The notes under the pieces were generated by a model that saw only the letters and a program-made list of their open reading frames with translations, did no database searches and was not told the origin of the DNA. A program made the translations under genes and the position numbers. A stretch of 64,000 bases of DNA from Clostridiales bacterium (lineage in GTDB: Bacteria > Bacillota > Clostridia > Christensenellales > CAG-138), in contig SFNQ01000022.1 of assembly GCA_004554165.1 (NCBI GenBank), positions 4,009-68,008 on the forward strand, in the 5' to 3' direction. How positions within the stretch are numbered: position 1 is the stretch's first letter; each line of letters opens with the position of its first letter. Shown one piece after another: positions 8,691 to 17,300 of the stretch.

Positions 8691-9785
8691 TCAGGCGCGG
8701 CGGTACTTTGCCGCGCAGGCGTGGACGATTTCCTCCATCTCCGCCATGTGCAGGCGCATGTCCTTGGCCAGCGCAATCTGGCAGCGCGCCCGCACAAGGT
8801 TATGCTCCGGGTAATCGGTTTTAAAGTATGGATCGCCCAGAAGGTAATCGTCCAGAAAGCGCGCCGCAAGCTCTGCGGCCAGGGAAAAGCAGCTCCCGGC
8901 CAGCAGATCGATCTCCCGCTCCGTAAGCGCGGCCGCCGTCTTTTTGAGAAACCCCTCGGAGAACGCGCGGAATACCGCCAGGTTCACCCCCGCCCGCTCC
9001 GTCTCCGGGCTGTCCTCCTCCACAAAGTTTGCCGCAGAGCGGATCGCGTCCCCAAAATCATGCCCCACAAGCCCGGGCATAACCGTATCCAGGTCGATCA
9101 CCGCAATGGCTCTCCGCTCCCCGGGCGCAAAGAGGACGTTATTGATCTTGGTATCGTTGTGGGTCACGCGCAGGGGAAGCTGCCCTGCCTCGTACAGATC
9201 GGTAAGCGCGCAGGCCGCATCCTCCACGGACAGCAGCCAGTCCAGCTCCGCCTGCGCGCCCTCCGCCCGGCCGCAGGGATCGGCCGCAGCGTCGGCGGCG
9301 AGCTTCTCATAGCGCCTGCGCGTGTTGTGAAACTGCGGTATGGTCTCATACAGGTCCGCGGCGTCAAAATCGGAAAGCAGCATCTGGAACTCGCCGAACG
9401 CACCCCCCGCGTTTTCCACCAGGGCAAGGTCGTCGCAAACGGTATGGGTTTCGGAGGGAATGAAGTTGAACAGCCGCCAGAAGCCGTCCTCATCGAACCA
9501 GTAGGTCCTGCGGTCCCGGGTGTGATAAAAATGCAGCGCGACGCCGCCGGGCTTTTTGCTGCGGATGTGCTCCGTCACACGGTCGATATTCTCCATGACC
9601 TGCACCGGGTTTTTGAACACATAGGTGTTGACCGCCTGCGCAATATAGCTTTTTCTCCCGCCGTCCGGCCGCAGAATATCCACCCGGTAGGTCCGGTTCA
9701 CGTTCCCGGCCTTGAGCTCCTCATAGTCCAGCAGTTCCCCTTCGATGCAGAACGCCTTGCAGACCCGTTCCAGCTTCTCTCTCAT
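8691..9785 (-). CDS. NahK-like N-acetylhexosamine 1-kinase / APH-family phosphotransferase
   Basis: 364-residue kinase of the aminoglycoside-phosphotransferase fold. The catalytic loop THNDTKINNVLF (H209-N210-D211, K213) and metal-binding Asp231 in VIDLDTVMPGLVGHDFGDAIR closely follow the NahK type, which phosphorylates GlcNAc/GalNAc at C1. The start at 9785 follows GGGGAGG. It is the last gene of the capE-capF-capG operon, 31 nt after capG. Known family plus context suggest it makes a sugar 1-phosphate for envelope glycan synthesis. Direct substrate evidence is lacking. Confidence 0.75.
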   Translation of the reverse strand: MREKLERVCKAFCIEGELLDYEELKAGNVNRTYRVDILRPDGGRKSYIAQAVNTYVFKNPVQVMENIDRVTEHIRSKKPGGVALHFYHTRDRRTYWFDEDGFWRLFNFIPSETHTVCDDLALVENAGGAFGEFQMLLSDFDAADLYETIPQFHNTRRRYEKLAADAAADPCGRAEGAQAELDWLLSVEDAACALTDLYEAGQLPLRVTHNDTKINNVLFAPGERRAIAVIDLDTVMPGLVGHDFGDAIRSAANFVEEDSPETERAGVNLAVFRAFSEGFLKKTAAALTEREIDLLAGSCFSLAAELAARFLDDYLLGDPYFKTDYPEHNLVRARCQIALAKDMRLHMAEMEEIVHACAAKYRRA

Positions 9786-9816
9786 TGGCCTCCCCCTCGC
9801 CGCGGTTTCCTCGTGC

Positions 9817-11001
9817 TCAATCCTTGCGCCAGACCATGCGGTTGACCACGCCCGTATAGCTCTGGATGATCTTGACCACCTTCGTGGAGACGTTCTCCTC
9901 CACATAGTCCGGCACGGGTATGCCAAAATCGCCGTTCCGGTTCATCTCCACCGCCGTTTTCACCGCCTGAAGCAGCGAAGCCGTATCGATGCCCGCAAGA
10001 ACGAAGCAGGCCTTGTCCAGCGCCTCGGGCCGCTCGGTGGAGGTGCGGATACAGACCGCGGGGAAGGGGTGGCCGACGGAGGTGAAAAAGCTGCTCTCCT
10101 CGGGCAGGGTGCCGCTGTCCGACACCACGGCAAAGGCATTCATTTGCAGGCAGTTGTAGTCGTGGAAGCCCAGCGGCTCGTGCCGGATGACCCGGGCGTC
10201 CAGCGCAAAGCCGCTCTGCTCCAGACGCTTGCGGCTTCTGGGATGGCAGGAGTAGAGAACCGGCATATCGTAGGCCTCCGCCATACGGTTGACCGCCGTA
10301 AACAGCGAGCGGAAGTTCTTCTCCGTATCGATGTTCTCCTCCCGGTGCGCGGAAAGCAGGATGTAGCCCCCCTTTGCAAGTCCCAGCCGGGCATGGACGT
10401 CGCTGGCCTCGATCTTCTTCAGGTTTGCCCGCAGCACCTCCGCCATGGGGCTGCCGGTCACATAGGTGCGCTCTCTGGGCAGGCCGTTGTCCGCCAGATA
10501 GCGCCGCGCATGCTCGGAATAGCAGAGATTGACATCCGATATGATATCCACAATGCGGCGGTTGGTCTCCTCCGGCAGACATTCGTCCTTGCAGCGGTTG
10601 CCCGCCTCCATATGGAAGATGGGGATGTGCAGCCGCTTTGCGCCGATGACCGACAGGCAGGAATTGGTATCGCCCAGCACCAGCACGGCGTCCGGCCTGA
10701 GCGCCGCCATGAGATCGTAGGCCCTTGCGATGATGTTGCCCATGGTCTGTCCCAGCGTATCGCCCACCGCGTCCAGATAAATCTCCGGATCCTCCAGCCC
10801 CAGATCGCGGAAGAACACGCCGTTGAGATTATAATCGTAGTTCTGCCCGGTGTGCGCAAGGAGGGTGTCAAAGTACCTGCGGCACTTCCCGATGACTGCG
10901 GACAGACGGATGATCTCCGGCCGCGTGCCGACGATGATGAGCAGCTTCAGCCTGCCGTCGTTGCGAAAGGACGCCGTATTGTTCGATTCCATTGCATTCA
11001 C
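9817..11001 (-). CDS. capG: UDP-N-acetylglucosamine 2-epimerase family, CapG-like
   Basis: Non-hydrolysing UDP-HexNAc 2-epimerase of 394 residues. KLLIIVGTRPEIIRLSAVI, HTGQNYDYNLNGVFF and the FHMEAGNRCKDECLPEETNRRIVD segment are family signatures. As the third gene after capE and capF it most likely performs the last C2 epimerisation giving UDP-N-acetyl-L-fucosamine. The GTG at 11001 overlaps the capF stop by 4 nt (GTGA). An ATG three codons in is an alternative start. Confidence 0.85.
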   Translation of the reverse strand: MNAMESNNTASFRNDGRLKLLIIVGTRPEIIRLSAVIGKCRRYFDTLLAHTGQNYDYNLNGVFFRDLGLEDPEIYLDAVGDTLGQTMGNIIARAYDLMAALRPDAVLVLGDTNSCLSVIGAKRLHIPIFHMEAGNRCKDECLPEETNRRIVDIISDVNLCYSEHARRYLADNGLPRERTYVTGSPMAEVLRANLKKIEASDVHARLGLAKGGYILLSAHREENIDTEKNFRSLFTAVNRMAEAYDMPVLYSCHPRSRKRLEQSGFALDARVIRHEPLGFHDYNCLQMNAFAVVSDSGTLPEESSFFTSVGHPFPAVCIRTSTERPEALDKACFVLAGIDTASLLQAVKTAVEMNRNGDFGIPVPDYVEENVSTKVVKIIQSYTGVVNRMVWRKD

Positions 11002-12194
11002 ACCTTTTCAAAGAATGTATCCGGGCGCTGCGGGTCAAAGGGCTCGTTGGCCCACATCACCGTGATCAGGTCCTCGGTTTTGCTGAGATTCTCGATGCTG
11101 TGCGTGTATCCCGGGAGCATGTGAACGGCCTCGATCCGCTCGCCGGACACAAAAAACTCCAGCACCTCGTCCGAGCCGATCCTCCGCTGCCGGATTCTGC
11201 CCCGGCCCGAGACCACGATGAACAGCTCCCACTTGCTGTTGTGCCAGTGCTCGCCCTTGACCACGCCGGGCTTTGCGATGTTGACGGAGACCTGGCCGCA
11301 GCTTTCCGTTTTCAAAAGCTCCGTAAAGCTGCCCCGCCCGTCCGCGTTCATTCGGAGCGGAAAGCGCGCCGCCTCCGCCGGCAGATAGGACAGATAGGCG
11401 GAATAGAGCTTTTTTTCAAAGGAGCCCGCCGGAATTTCCGGCAGCAGCAGCGTCCGGGGCTGGGCGTGGAAGCGCTGGAGCAGGTCGGCAATCTGCCCGA
11501 GGGTCGCCCGGTGCGTCACGGGCGCGTAGCAGTAGCGGCCGGTTTCCGACGGCAGGGGCGAGAGTCCCTCGTAATCGCAGCGCTGCGGCCTGCCCTCCAG
11601 CGCGTCCAGCAGCGCCCCGATGAGATCATCGATGTACAGCAGCTCCAGCTCCGTGGTCCTGTCGTGAATGGTGAGCGGCAGGCCCCGGGCGACGTTGTGG
11701 CAGAAGGTGGCCACCGCGCTGTTATAGTTCGGGCGGCACCACTTGCCAAAGAGGTTGGGAAAACGGTACACAAGAACCGTCGCGCCCGTCTCCTCCCCGT
11801 AAGCAAAGAACAGCTCCTCCCCCGCCAGCTTTGACCTGCCGTAGTCGGAATCCGCATAGCGTCCGGTCAGCGCCGCCTGGACAGAGCTGGCCAGCATCAC
11901 CGGGCAGCGATTGCCCTGCGCCTTCAGCGTATGGAGCAGCGCGGAGGAAAAGCCAAAATTGCCCTCCATGAACTCCCGGGGCTCCTTCGGCCGGTTCACG
12001 CCCGCAAGGTGGAACACAAAGTCCGCCTTCCGGCAATACTCCGCAAGCAGCGCCGGGTCGGTATCAAGGTCGTATTCATAGATTTCGCCAATGGCAATGG
12101 ATCTCGTGCGGTCCCTGCCCTCCGCCAGATTGCGCAGATTGGAAACAAGGTTTTTGCCCACAAAGCCCTGTGCGCCGGTGACGAGAATGTTCAT
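10998..12194 (-). CDS. capF: CapF-like bifunctional reductase/epimerase (SDR + cupin)
   Basis: 398 residues. The N-terminal short-chain dehydrogenase domain opens with MNILVTGAQGFVGKN (NADPH-binding GxxGxxG) and carries the YGRSKLAGE active-site motif (Tyr and Lys). The C-terminal cupin domain contains GEHWHNSKWELFIVVSG with metal-binding His. This two-domain order is diagnostic for CapF/FnlB, which epimerises and reduces the keto-sugar made by CapE. It is coupled to capE (overlap at the stop) and to capG. Confidence 0.9.
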   Translation of the reverse strand: MNILVTGAQGFVGKNLVSNLRNLAEGRDRTRSIAIGEIYEYDLDTDPALLAEYCRKADFVFHLAGVNRPKEPREFMEGNFGFSSALLHTLKAQGNRCPVMLASSVQAALTGRYADSDYGRSKLAGEELFFAYGEETGATVLVYRFPNLFGKWCRPNYNSAVATFCHNVARGLPLTIHDRTTELELLYIDDLIGALLDALEGRPQRCDYEGLSPLPSETGRYCYAPVTHRATLGQIADLLQRFHAQPRTLLLPEIPAGSFEKKLYSAYLSYLPAEAARFPLRMNADGRGSFTELLKTESCGQVSVNIAKPGVVKGEHWHNSKWELFIVVSGRGRIRQRRIGSDEVLEFFVSGERIEAVHMLPGYTHSIENLSKTEDLITVMWANEPFDPQRPDTFFEKV

Positions 12195-13240
12195 CGCGCC
12201 GCTCCCGCCCCCTGGAGGGCCTGCTGCACATAATCCGCAGTCAGGAGCTTTTGCACCGTGCCCTCCACATCCAGCCGTTTCGTATTATGGCTCGTATAGG
12301 AGTCGTCTGCCATGGTGTACACCTGGCCTCTGACGACGAATTTATCATAGTTGAGGTCGCGGCTGTCCGCGGCGACCCGGTAGTAATTCCCCATGTCCTC
12401 GCTGCGCAGGCGCTCCTCCCGGGTCATAAGCGTTTCGTAGAGCTTTTCCCCGTGCCGCGTGCCGATGATCTTCGTGCCCGTATCGCCAAAGAGCTGCTGC
12501 ACGGCCTTTGCAAGATCGCCGATGGTGGCCGCGTCCGCCTTCTGGATGAACAGGTCGCCCGGGTTGGCGTGGGCAAAGGCGAAGCGCACCAGCTCCACCG
12601 CCTCATCCAGATTCATGAGAAAGCGCGTCATGTTGGGATCCGTGATGGTCACGGGGCTGCCCGCCCGGATCTGATCGATGAACAGCGGAATCACGCTGCC
12701 CCGGCTGCACATGACGTTGCCGTAGCGCGTGCAGCAGATCACCGTATCCCCCCGCTCGGCGGCGACCCGCGCGTTTGCCGCGATCACATGCTCCATCATG
12801 GCCTTGGAAATGCCCATGGCGTTGATCGGATACGCCGCCTTGTCCGTGGACAGGCAGACCACGCGCCGCACCCCCGCCTCCACCGCAGCGTGGAGGAGGT
12901 TGTCCGTTCCTTCAATATTAGTCCGCACGGCCTCCATGGGGAAGAACTCGCAGGAGGGCACCTGCTTGAGCGCCGCCGCGTGGAAGATATAGTCCACGCC
13001 GGGCATGGCGTCGCGCAGGGACTGAATGTTGCGCACATCCCCGATATAGAAGCGCACCTTGCCCGCATGCTCGGGGCAGCGCGCCTGCAATTCGTGGCGC
13101 ATGTCGTCCTGCTTCTTCTCATCGCGGGAGAAGATGCGGATTTCTCCGATATCGCTCATAAGAAAATGCTTTAAAACGGTGTTGCCGAACGAACCCGTGC
13201 CGCCCGTAATCATCAGTGTTGCGCCGGAAAATGCGGACAT
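12191..13240 (-). CDS. capE: CapE-like UDP-GlcNAc 4,6-dehydratase/5-epimerase
   Basis: First enzyme of UDP-N-acetyl-L-fucosamine synthesis, 349 residues. ATLMITGGTGSFGNTVL is the NAD-binding motif, HAAALKQVPSCEFFPMEAVRTNI is the membrane-type dehydratase signature seen in CapE/FlaA1, and LSTDKAAYPINAMGISKAMME replaces the usual YxxxK with the CapE-type MxxxK. The ATG at 13240 lies 9 nt after GGGAGG. An upstream extension of the frame has no RBS. It is first in the capEFG operon. Confidence 0.9.
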   Translation of the reverse strand: MSAFSGATLMITGGTGSFGNTVLKHFLMSDIGEIRIFSRDEKKQDDMRHELQARCPEHAGKVRFYIGDVRNIQSLRDAMPGVDYIFHAAALKQVPSCEFFPMEAVRTNIEGTDNLLHAAVEAGVRRVVCLSTDKAAYPINAMGISKAMMEHVIAANARVAAERGDTVICCTRYGNVMCSRGSVIPLFIDQIRAGSPVTITDPNMTRFLMNLDEAVELVRFAFAHANPGDLFIQKADAATIGDLAKAVQQLFGDTGTKIIGTRHGEKLYETLMTREERLRSEDMGNYYRVAADSRDLNYDKFVVRGQVYTMADDSYTSHNTKRLDVEGTVQKLLTADYVQQALQGAGAAR

Positions 13241-13333
13241 ATCGCCTAACCTCCCTGCCAGTATCCCGATTTGCAGAACATCGGCCGGAATCTCTCTCGT
13301 CAACAGCTTGCAGACCGTTCCGGCTTTATCTAT

Positions 13334-13362
13334 ATTGTAACAAAAAGCGCCCGCCTGTACAA
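13334..13362 (-). promoter_or_regulatory. Promoter of the capEFG operon
   Basis: On the minus strand TTGTAC, a 17-nt spacer, then TACAAT, ending about 95 nt before the capE start. This leaves a leader of roughly 85-90 nt in which I see no riboswitch. Confidence 0.7.
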
Positions 13363-13659
13363 GAGCGCGCCCGGGCTGTTGGGAGAGGGACGATTTTAAT
13401 GCAACGCCAACGATACCAGCCGTCACAAGCGTGCGCCCGACCGCGGGGAAGCGGGCCGCCGCAGCCGGAAATGCTTCCGTTTTTTCGGAACCATGGAAAA
13501 AGCCGGACCGGGCAAATACTCGCAGCCTACCGCAATCCTGTCATGCTTCCTGCTGCATAATTTCACACTGCATCCCGGAGCCGCATTCCCCGGTTTTGTC
13601 CGAAATCCCACGGATAATTGCCCGTTTCCAATAAATTTTGAAAAAAACATAAAAATGCA
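13363..13659. other. Intergenic between divergent operons, no gene seen
   Basis: About 300 bp between the capE promoter and the amino acid transporter promoter. Open frames here are short and lack ribosome binding sites. I see imperfect hairpins but no recognisable element. Confidence 0.55.
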
Positions 13660-13688
13660 TTGACAACGAATAAATATTCTACTATAAT
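13660..13688 (+). promoter_or_regulatory. Consensus sigma-A promoter of the amino acid ABC operon
   Basis: TTGACA (13660-13665), exactly 17 nt, TATAAT (13683-13688): a full consensus match. The spacer contains the inverted repeat GAATA-AA-TATTC, a possible repressor site placed to block RNA polymerase. The leader is only about 35 nt. Confidence 0.9.
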
Positions 13689-13728
13689 GCTCTGCAAGAA
13701 GAAAAAAAGTGTTCGGAGGAAACGACAG

Positions 13729-14580
13729 ATGAAAAAGATTCTTGCAGCAATGATGGCGCTGCTGGCGGTACTCTCGCTGACAGCCTGCGCAAAGGACAAC
13801 GCCGCGGAGAGCGAAAAGGTGCTGACCGTGGCGCTCTCGCCCGACTATTCGCCCATGGAGTTTGTGGACACGTCCAAATCCGGCCAGGAGCAGTATGTGG
13901 GCTTCGACGTCACGCTGGCCAATTACATTGCCGACGAGCTTGGCATGACGCTGGAGATCAAGCCCATGTCCTTTGACGCCTGCCAGACCGCGGTGCAGCT
14001 CGGCAATGTGGATCTGGGCATTTCCGGCTTCTCCTGGACGCCGGACCGGGCAGAAAACTTCGCCATTTCCGATTATTATATCGCCGGCGATAACGAGACC
14101 GAGCAGGTGATCATCACCACGGCGGACAAAGCCGGCGCTTTCTCCGCAGCGGAGGATTTTGCCGGGCTCAAGGTGGGCGCCCAGGCCGCCTCGCTGCAGG
14201 AAATGCTCTGCCAGCAGTCGCTGCCGGAGAGCATTGAGCTGGTGCAGTTCAAGGACGTCAACGACGGCGTACTGGCCCTGCAGACCGGCAAGATCGACGC
14301 CATGGCCGTGGCCAAGGGCAACGGCGAGGCGATTATGGCGAACAATGCGGACATCGCCATGAGCGGCTTCCAGTTCGAGGTGGACCCGCTGTACCAGAAC
14401 AACGTCATCCTGCTCAACAAAGAGGATACGGCGCTGCTGGAGGAGGTCAATAAAATCCTCGCCAAGGCCAAAGCCGCGGATCTCTACACCGGCTGGTATG
14501 CCGACGCTACCGCGCTGGCCGGCATTGCATCCGCAGCCGACGTCAGCTATGATGACGAGGGGAACGTGCTGGAAGGCTGA
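13729..14580 (+). CDS. Polar amino acid ABC transporter substrate-binding lipoprotein
   Basis: Extracytoplasmic ligand-binding protein of the HisJ/GlnH type, 283 residues. It has a lipoprotein signal peptide with lipobox LTAC (lipidated Cys near residue 21), then the family 3 fold: VALSPDYSPMEFVD, GFDVTLANYIADELGMTLEIKPMSFD and VDLGISGFSWTPDRAENFAISDYY. The start at 13729 follows GGAGG. An upstream ATG frame overlaps the promoter. It is the first gene of a three-gene transporter. The specific amino acid cannot be read from sequence. Confidence 0.9.
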   Translation: MKKILAAMMALLAVLSLTACAKDNAAESEKVLTVALSPDYSPMEFVDTSKSGQEQYVGFDVTLANYIADELGMTLEIKPMSFDACQTAVQLGNVDLGISGFSWTPDRAENFAISDYYIAGDNETEQVIITTADKAGAFSAAEDFAGLKVGAQAASLQEMLCQQSLPESIELVQFKDVNDGVLALQTGKIDAMAVAKGNGEAIMANNADIAMSGFQFEVDPLYQNNVILLNKEDTALLEEVNKILAKAKAADLYTGWYADATALAGIASAADVSYDDEGNVLEG

Positions 14581-14694
14581 TTCCCTTCCAAACCGCCCGA
14601 TGCCGCCCGTCCGGGAGCGATGCCCCCGGCGGGCGTTCCGCGTATAACATTCTGGCCGGATCTGCGCCTTCCGGGCCGGAAAGGAGAGTAAGAC

Positions 14695-15378
14695 TTGAGT
14701 TTTTCAACGATCCTGCAAAACCTCTGGAAAATCCTGTCCCAGTATTGGGATGTGTTTCTCATCAAGGGCCTGAGCATTACGCTGCTGCTGTCGGTCCTGA
14801 CCGTATTCTTCGGCACCATTCTGGGGGCGCTGGTGGCCCTCGGGAAGATGTCGCGCTTCAAGCCCCTGCGTTTTCTGGTAACCGCCTATGTTGAGATCAT
14901 TCGCGGCACGCCGATTCTTTTGCAGCTCTATGTCGGCTATTTCATCGTGCCGCTGGCGCTGCCCTTCCTCGGCGTGAGCACCTTCGCCAGCATTACCGTG
15001 GCCCTCATCATCAACAGCTCTGCCTACGTTTCCGAGGTCATCCGCTCCGGCATTCAGGCCGTGGACGGCGGGCAGACGGAGGCCGCCCGCAGCCTCGGCC
15101 TCAGCAAGTCCCAGGCCATGCTGAAGGTGGTTCTGCCGCAGGCGGTGAAAAACATCCTGCCCGCGCTGGGCAACGAATTCATCATGGTCATCAAGGAGAC
15201 CTCGCTGGCATCCACCTTCTTTGTGGGCGATCTCATGACCTCCTACCTGACGGTCAAGGGCGCCACCTATCTCTCCTTTGAAAGTCTGATGATCGTCGGC
15301 GCCATCTATTTTATTCTCACCTTCTCGCTGAGCAAGGTGGTGGGCGTGTTTGAAAGGAGGCTGAAGGCCAGTGATTAA
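14695..15378 (+). CDS. Polar amino acid ABC transporter permease
   Basis: HisM/GlnP-type inner-membrane subunit, 227 residues with five or six membrane helices. The EAARSLGLSKSQAMLKVVLPQAVKNILPALGNEF segment contains the EAA loop that docks with the ATPase. It starts with TTG at 14695, 8 nt after AAGGAG. It lies 114 nt after the binding protein, and the spacer contains a GC-rich hairpin that may set the stoichiometry of the two gene products. Confidence 0.92.
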   Translation: MSFSTILQNLWKILSQYWDVFLIKGLSITLLLSVLTVFFGTILGALVALGKMSRFKPLRFLVTAYVEIIRGTPILLQLYVGYFIVPLALPFLGVSTFASITVALIINSSAYVSEVIRSGIQAVDGGQTEAARSLGLSKSQAMLKVVLPQAVKNILPALGNEFIMVIKETSLASTFFVGDLMTSYLTVKGATYLSFESLMIVGAIYFILTFSLSKVVGVFERRLKASD

Positions 15379-16096
15379 AGCGGTCAATCTGGAGAAGAGC
15401 TTTGGCGACGTGCACGTGCTGCGCGGCATCACGGAGACCATCCACAAGAACGAAATCGTCAGCATCATCGGCCCCTCCGGCGGCGGCAAGAGCACCTTCC
15501 TGCGCTGTCTGAACCTGCTGGAAACCCCGGACGCGGGCGAAATCTACTTTGAGGGCGTGCAGCTCAACGCGCCCGGCGTGGACATCGACCTGCACAGGCA
15601 GAAGATGGGCATGGTATTCCAGCACTTCAACGTTTTCCCGCACATGACCGTGCGCGAGAACATCACCATGGCCCCCGTGCTGCTCAAGAAAAAAACCCGG
15701 CAGGAGGCGGACGATCGGGCGAAGGAGCTTCTGGCCCGCGTTGGTCTGCTGGAAAAAATCGACGAGTATCCCCGCAAGCTCTCCGGCGGCCAGAAGCAGC
15801 GGCTTGCCATCGTGCGCGCGCTGGCCATGGAGCCGGACGTGATGCTCTTTGACGAGCCCACCAGCGCCCTGGACCCGGAGATGGTGGGCGAGGTGCTCAC
15901 GGTCATCAAGTCGCTGGTGCAGGCGGGCATGACCACGGTGATCGTCACGCACGAGATGGGCTTTGCCCGCGAGGTGTCCGACCGGATCCTGTTCATGGAC
16001 GGCGGCCTGATCGTTGAGCAGGGTCCGCCGGAGCAGGTGCTATCCCATCCGCAGCACCCGCGCACGAAGGAATTCCTGAGTAAGGTGCTGATTTAG
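15371..16096 (+). CDS. Polar amino acid ABC transporter ATP-binding protein
   Basis: GlnQ/HisP-type ATPase, 241 residues. Walker A GPSGGGKST (34-42), Q-loop in MVFQHFNVFPHM, signature LSGGQKQR, Walker B VMLFDEPTSALDPE and the H-loop VTHEM are all intact. The GTG start at 15371 overlaps the permease gene by 8 nt, so the two are coupled. It ends the operon. A strong hairpin follows at 16225-16255. Confidence 0.95.
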   Translation: MIKAVNLEKSFGDVHVLRGITETIHKNEIVSIIGPSGGGKSTFLRCLNLLETPDAGEIYFEGVQLNAPGVDIDLHRQKMGMVFQHFNVFPHMTVRENITMAPVLLKKKTRQEADDRAKELLARVGLLEKIDEYPRKLSGGQKQRLAIVRALAMEPDVMLFDEPTSALDPEMVGEVLTVIKSLVQAGMTTVIVTHEMGFAREVSDRILFMDGGLIVEQGPPEQVLSHPQHPRTKEFLSKVLI

Positions 16097-16187
16097 TCTT
16101 TCGGCATGCACTCCGGTTCCCGCAGCACGTCTCTGCGCCGTCCTCCGCTTTGCACGGGGGGCGCAGCCGGCTGTCTCCTCTGAAAAG

Positions 16188-16255
16188 GAACGCCCCGCGG
16201 CACAAGGCTGCGGGGCGCAGAGAGTCGAAAAAGTGGCTGAACGCCACTTTTTCGA
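16188..16255. terminator. Two hairpins ending the ABC operon and the convergent PilZ gene
   Basis: The first, CGCCCCGC/GCGGGGCG, lies near 16191-16219. The second, at 16225-16255, has perfect 13-bp arms TCGAAAAAGTGGC / GCCACTTTTTCGA around TGAAC. Its A/T-rich ends give a U-rich stretch in either direction, so it can serve both convergent genes. Confidence 0.75.
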
Positions 16256-16288
16256 GCTTTTACAGGTTTTGCCTCTCGCATTCGCTCC

Positions 16289-16377
16289 CGGGCGGCAAAA
16301 CCTGCAACGTACGAAACCCTCCGGGTTTTCATCCGTTCTGACGCACTTGTCGTCAGAGCCGGATGGAACATAAGGGG
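16289..16377. repeat. Dispersed hairpin repeat, family 1, copy B
   Basis: Nearly identical to 6122-6210 in the same orientation. It can fold as CATCCG-TTCTGACG-loop-CGTCAGA-CGGATG. Just before it is an additional stem, CAGGTTTTGCC (16263-16273) with GGCAAAACCTG (16294-16304), which copy A lacks. It lies just downstream of the leftward pilZ-type gene. Confidence 0.8.
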
Positions 16378-16398
16378 CTGCGGGGAACCCTCCCTCCG

Positions 16399-17061
16399 CT
16401 ATCCCCGGTAATGCGCGCGGCGCTCCTGCTGGAGGCGCATTAAAATGCGATAGAGCGCATCCTCCTGCTGCGGCGTCAGCTCTTCAAACTGGCAGCCATA
16501 GTAATGGCTGTTGCCGTCCCGCTGTGTGATGCGGCGAATCCGGCAAAGGGGTTCCAGGGTAAAATCGAAAAAAGAGAGTCTGGCCGTCAGCAGCTCGTCC
16601 ACCCCAAAGACGATGGGCGTGGAAAAGAGCATGCCGCCCAAACTGATATCCTCAACGCTGACCGTCACGGACTTTTCCGCCTGCCCCGGCCCCACCTCCA
16701 GCGACGTAACAACCGCCCGGGCGCGGGTGCGCACACGCAGGAACTGCCGGTTGTCCGTAGCAGTGATAATCTCAAGCCCCGTCACACGCAGCCGCTCTCT
16801 GGTGGAGGCGCTGACCATGCCGCTGAGCACCTTATAGCCCAGGCGCGCCTGGTGTATGTTGATCTTTACCGCCGTGCCAAAGGAGAGCTCCGTCAGGTCA
16901 AACCCTTCGCGGGAGGGGCCGAACACCAGCGCCTTTTCTTCGATGCTCTGAATTCTGCCATAGTCCAGCAGATCGTTTTGCAGAGTCACGATTTCCGACA
17001 AAGCGTTGATATAGCCCTTCTCCAAAATGGTATTGGATTCTTCCGCCGTCCTTTTCTTCAT
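16399..17061 (-). CDS. YcgR-type PilZ domain protein (c-di-GMP receptor)
   Basis: 220 residues. The N-terminal YcgR-like flagellar-brake fold is followed by a PilZ domain with the two c-di-GMP motifs: RQFLRVRTR (RxxxR type) and DISLGG (D/NxSxxG). The start at 17061 follows GGAG. An in-frame ATG at 17112 is less likely. In the known family, binding of c-di-GMP changes motility or exopolysaccharide output. No flagellar or diguanylate cyclase gene is in the window, so the partner is unknown. Confidence 0.8.
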   Translation of the reverse strand: MKKRTAEESNTILEKGYINALSEIVTLQNDLLDYGRIQSIEEKALVFGPSREGFDLTELSFGTAVKINIHQARLGYKVLSGMVSASTRERLRVTGLEIITATDNRQFLRVRTRARAVVTSLEVGPGQAEKSVTVSVEDISLGGMLFSTPIVFGVDELLTARLSFFDFTLEPLCRIRRITQRDGNSHYYGCQFEELTPQQEDALYRILMRLQQERRAHYRG

Positions 17062-17257
17062 AATGGTTCGCTCCGAAACAGGGGGCGGCCCGATCTGTAC
17101 TGAACCGCCCACATTTACACAAATATATTTTACAGGAAACCGGCGTTACAATCAACCAAGGATTTCAGAATTCTTTGCAGAAATGCCGGCGGCAGCCGCT
17201 GCCGCGCGCCGAACCGCCCCCCAGGGCGGCCTTCTTCTGCTCAGACGCCGTTTCCTG

Positions 17258-17266
17258 TGGTATAAT
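17258..17266 (+). promoter_or_regulatory. Extended -10 promoter of the carbohydrate kinase gene
   Basis: TGGTATAAT is an extended -10 (TGn-TATAAT). There is no good -35 at 17 nt. It leaves a leader of about 28 nt before the kinase ATG. Confidence 0.6.
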
Positions 17267-17300
17267 GGCATATCCGAATCCAATCGTGGAGGAGCAAACC

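Noticed and set aside
8254..8824. Several Arg/Pro-rich frames before the nahK-like gene
   Set aside because: High-GC chance frames without start signals or conserved motifs.
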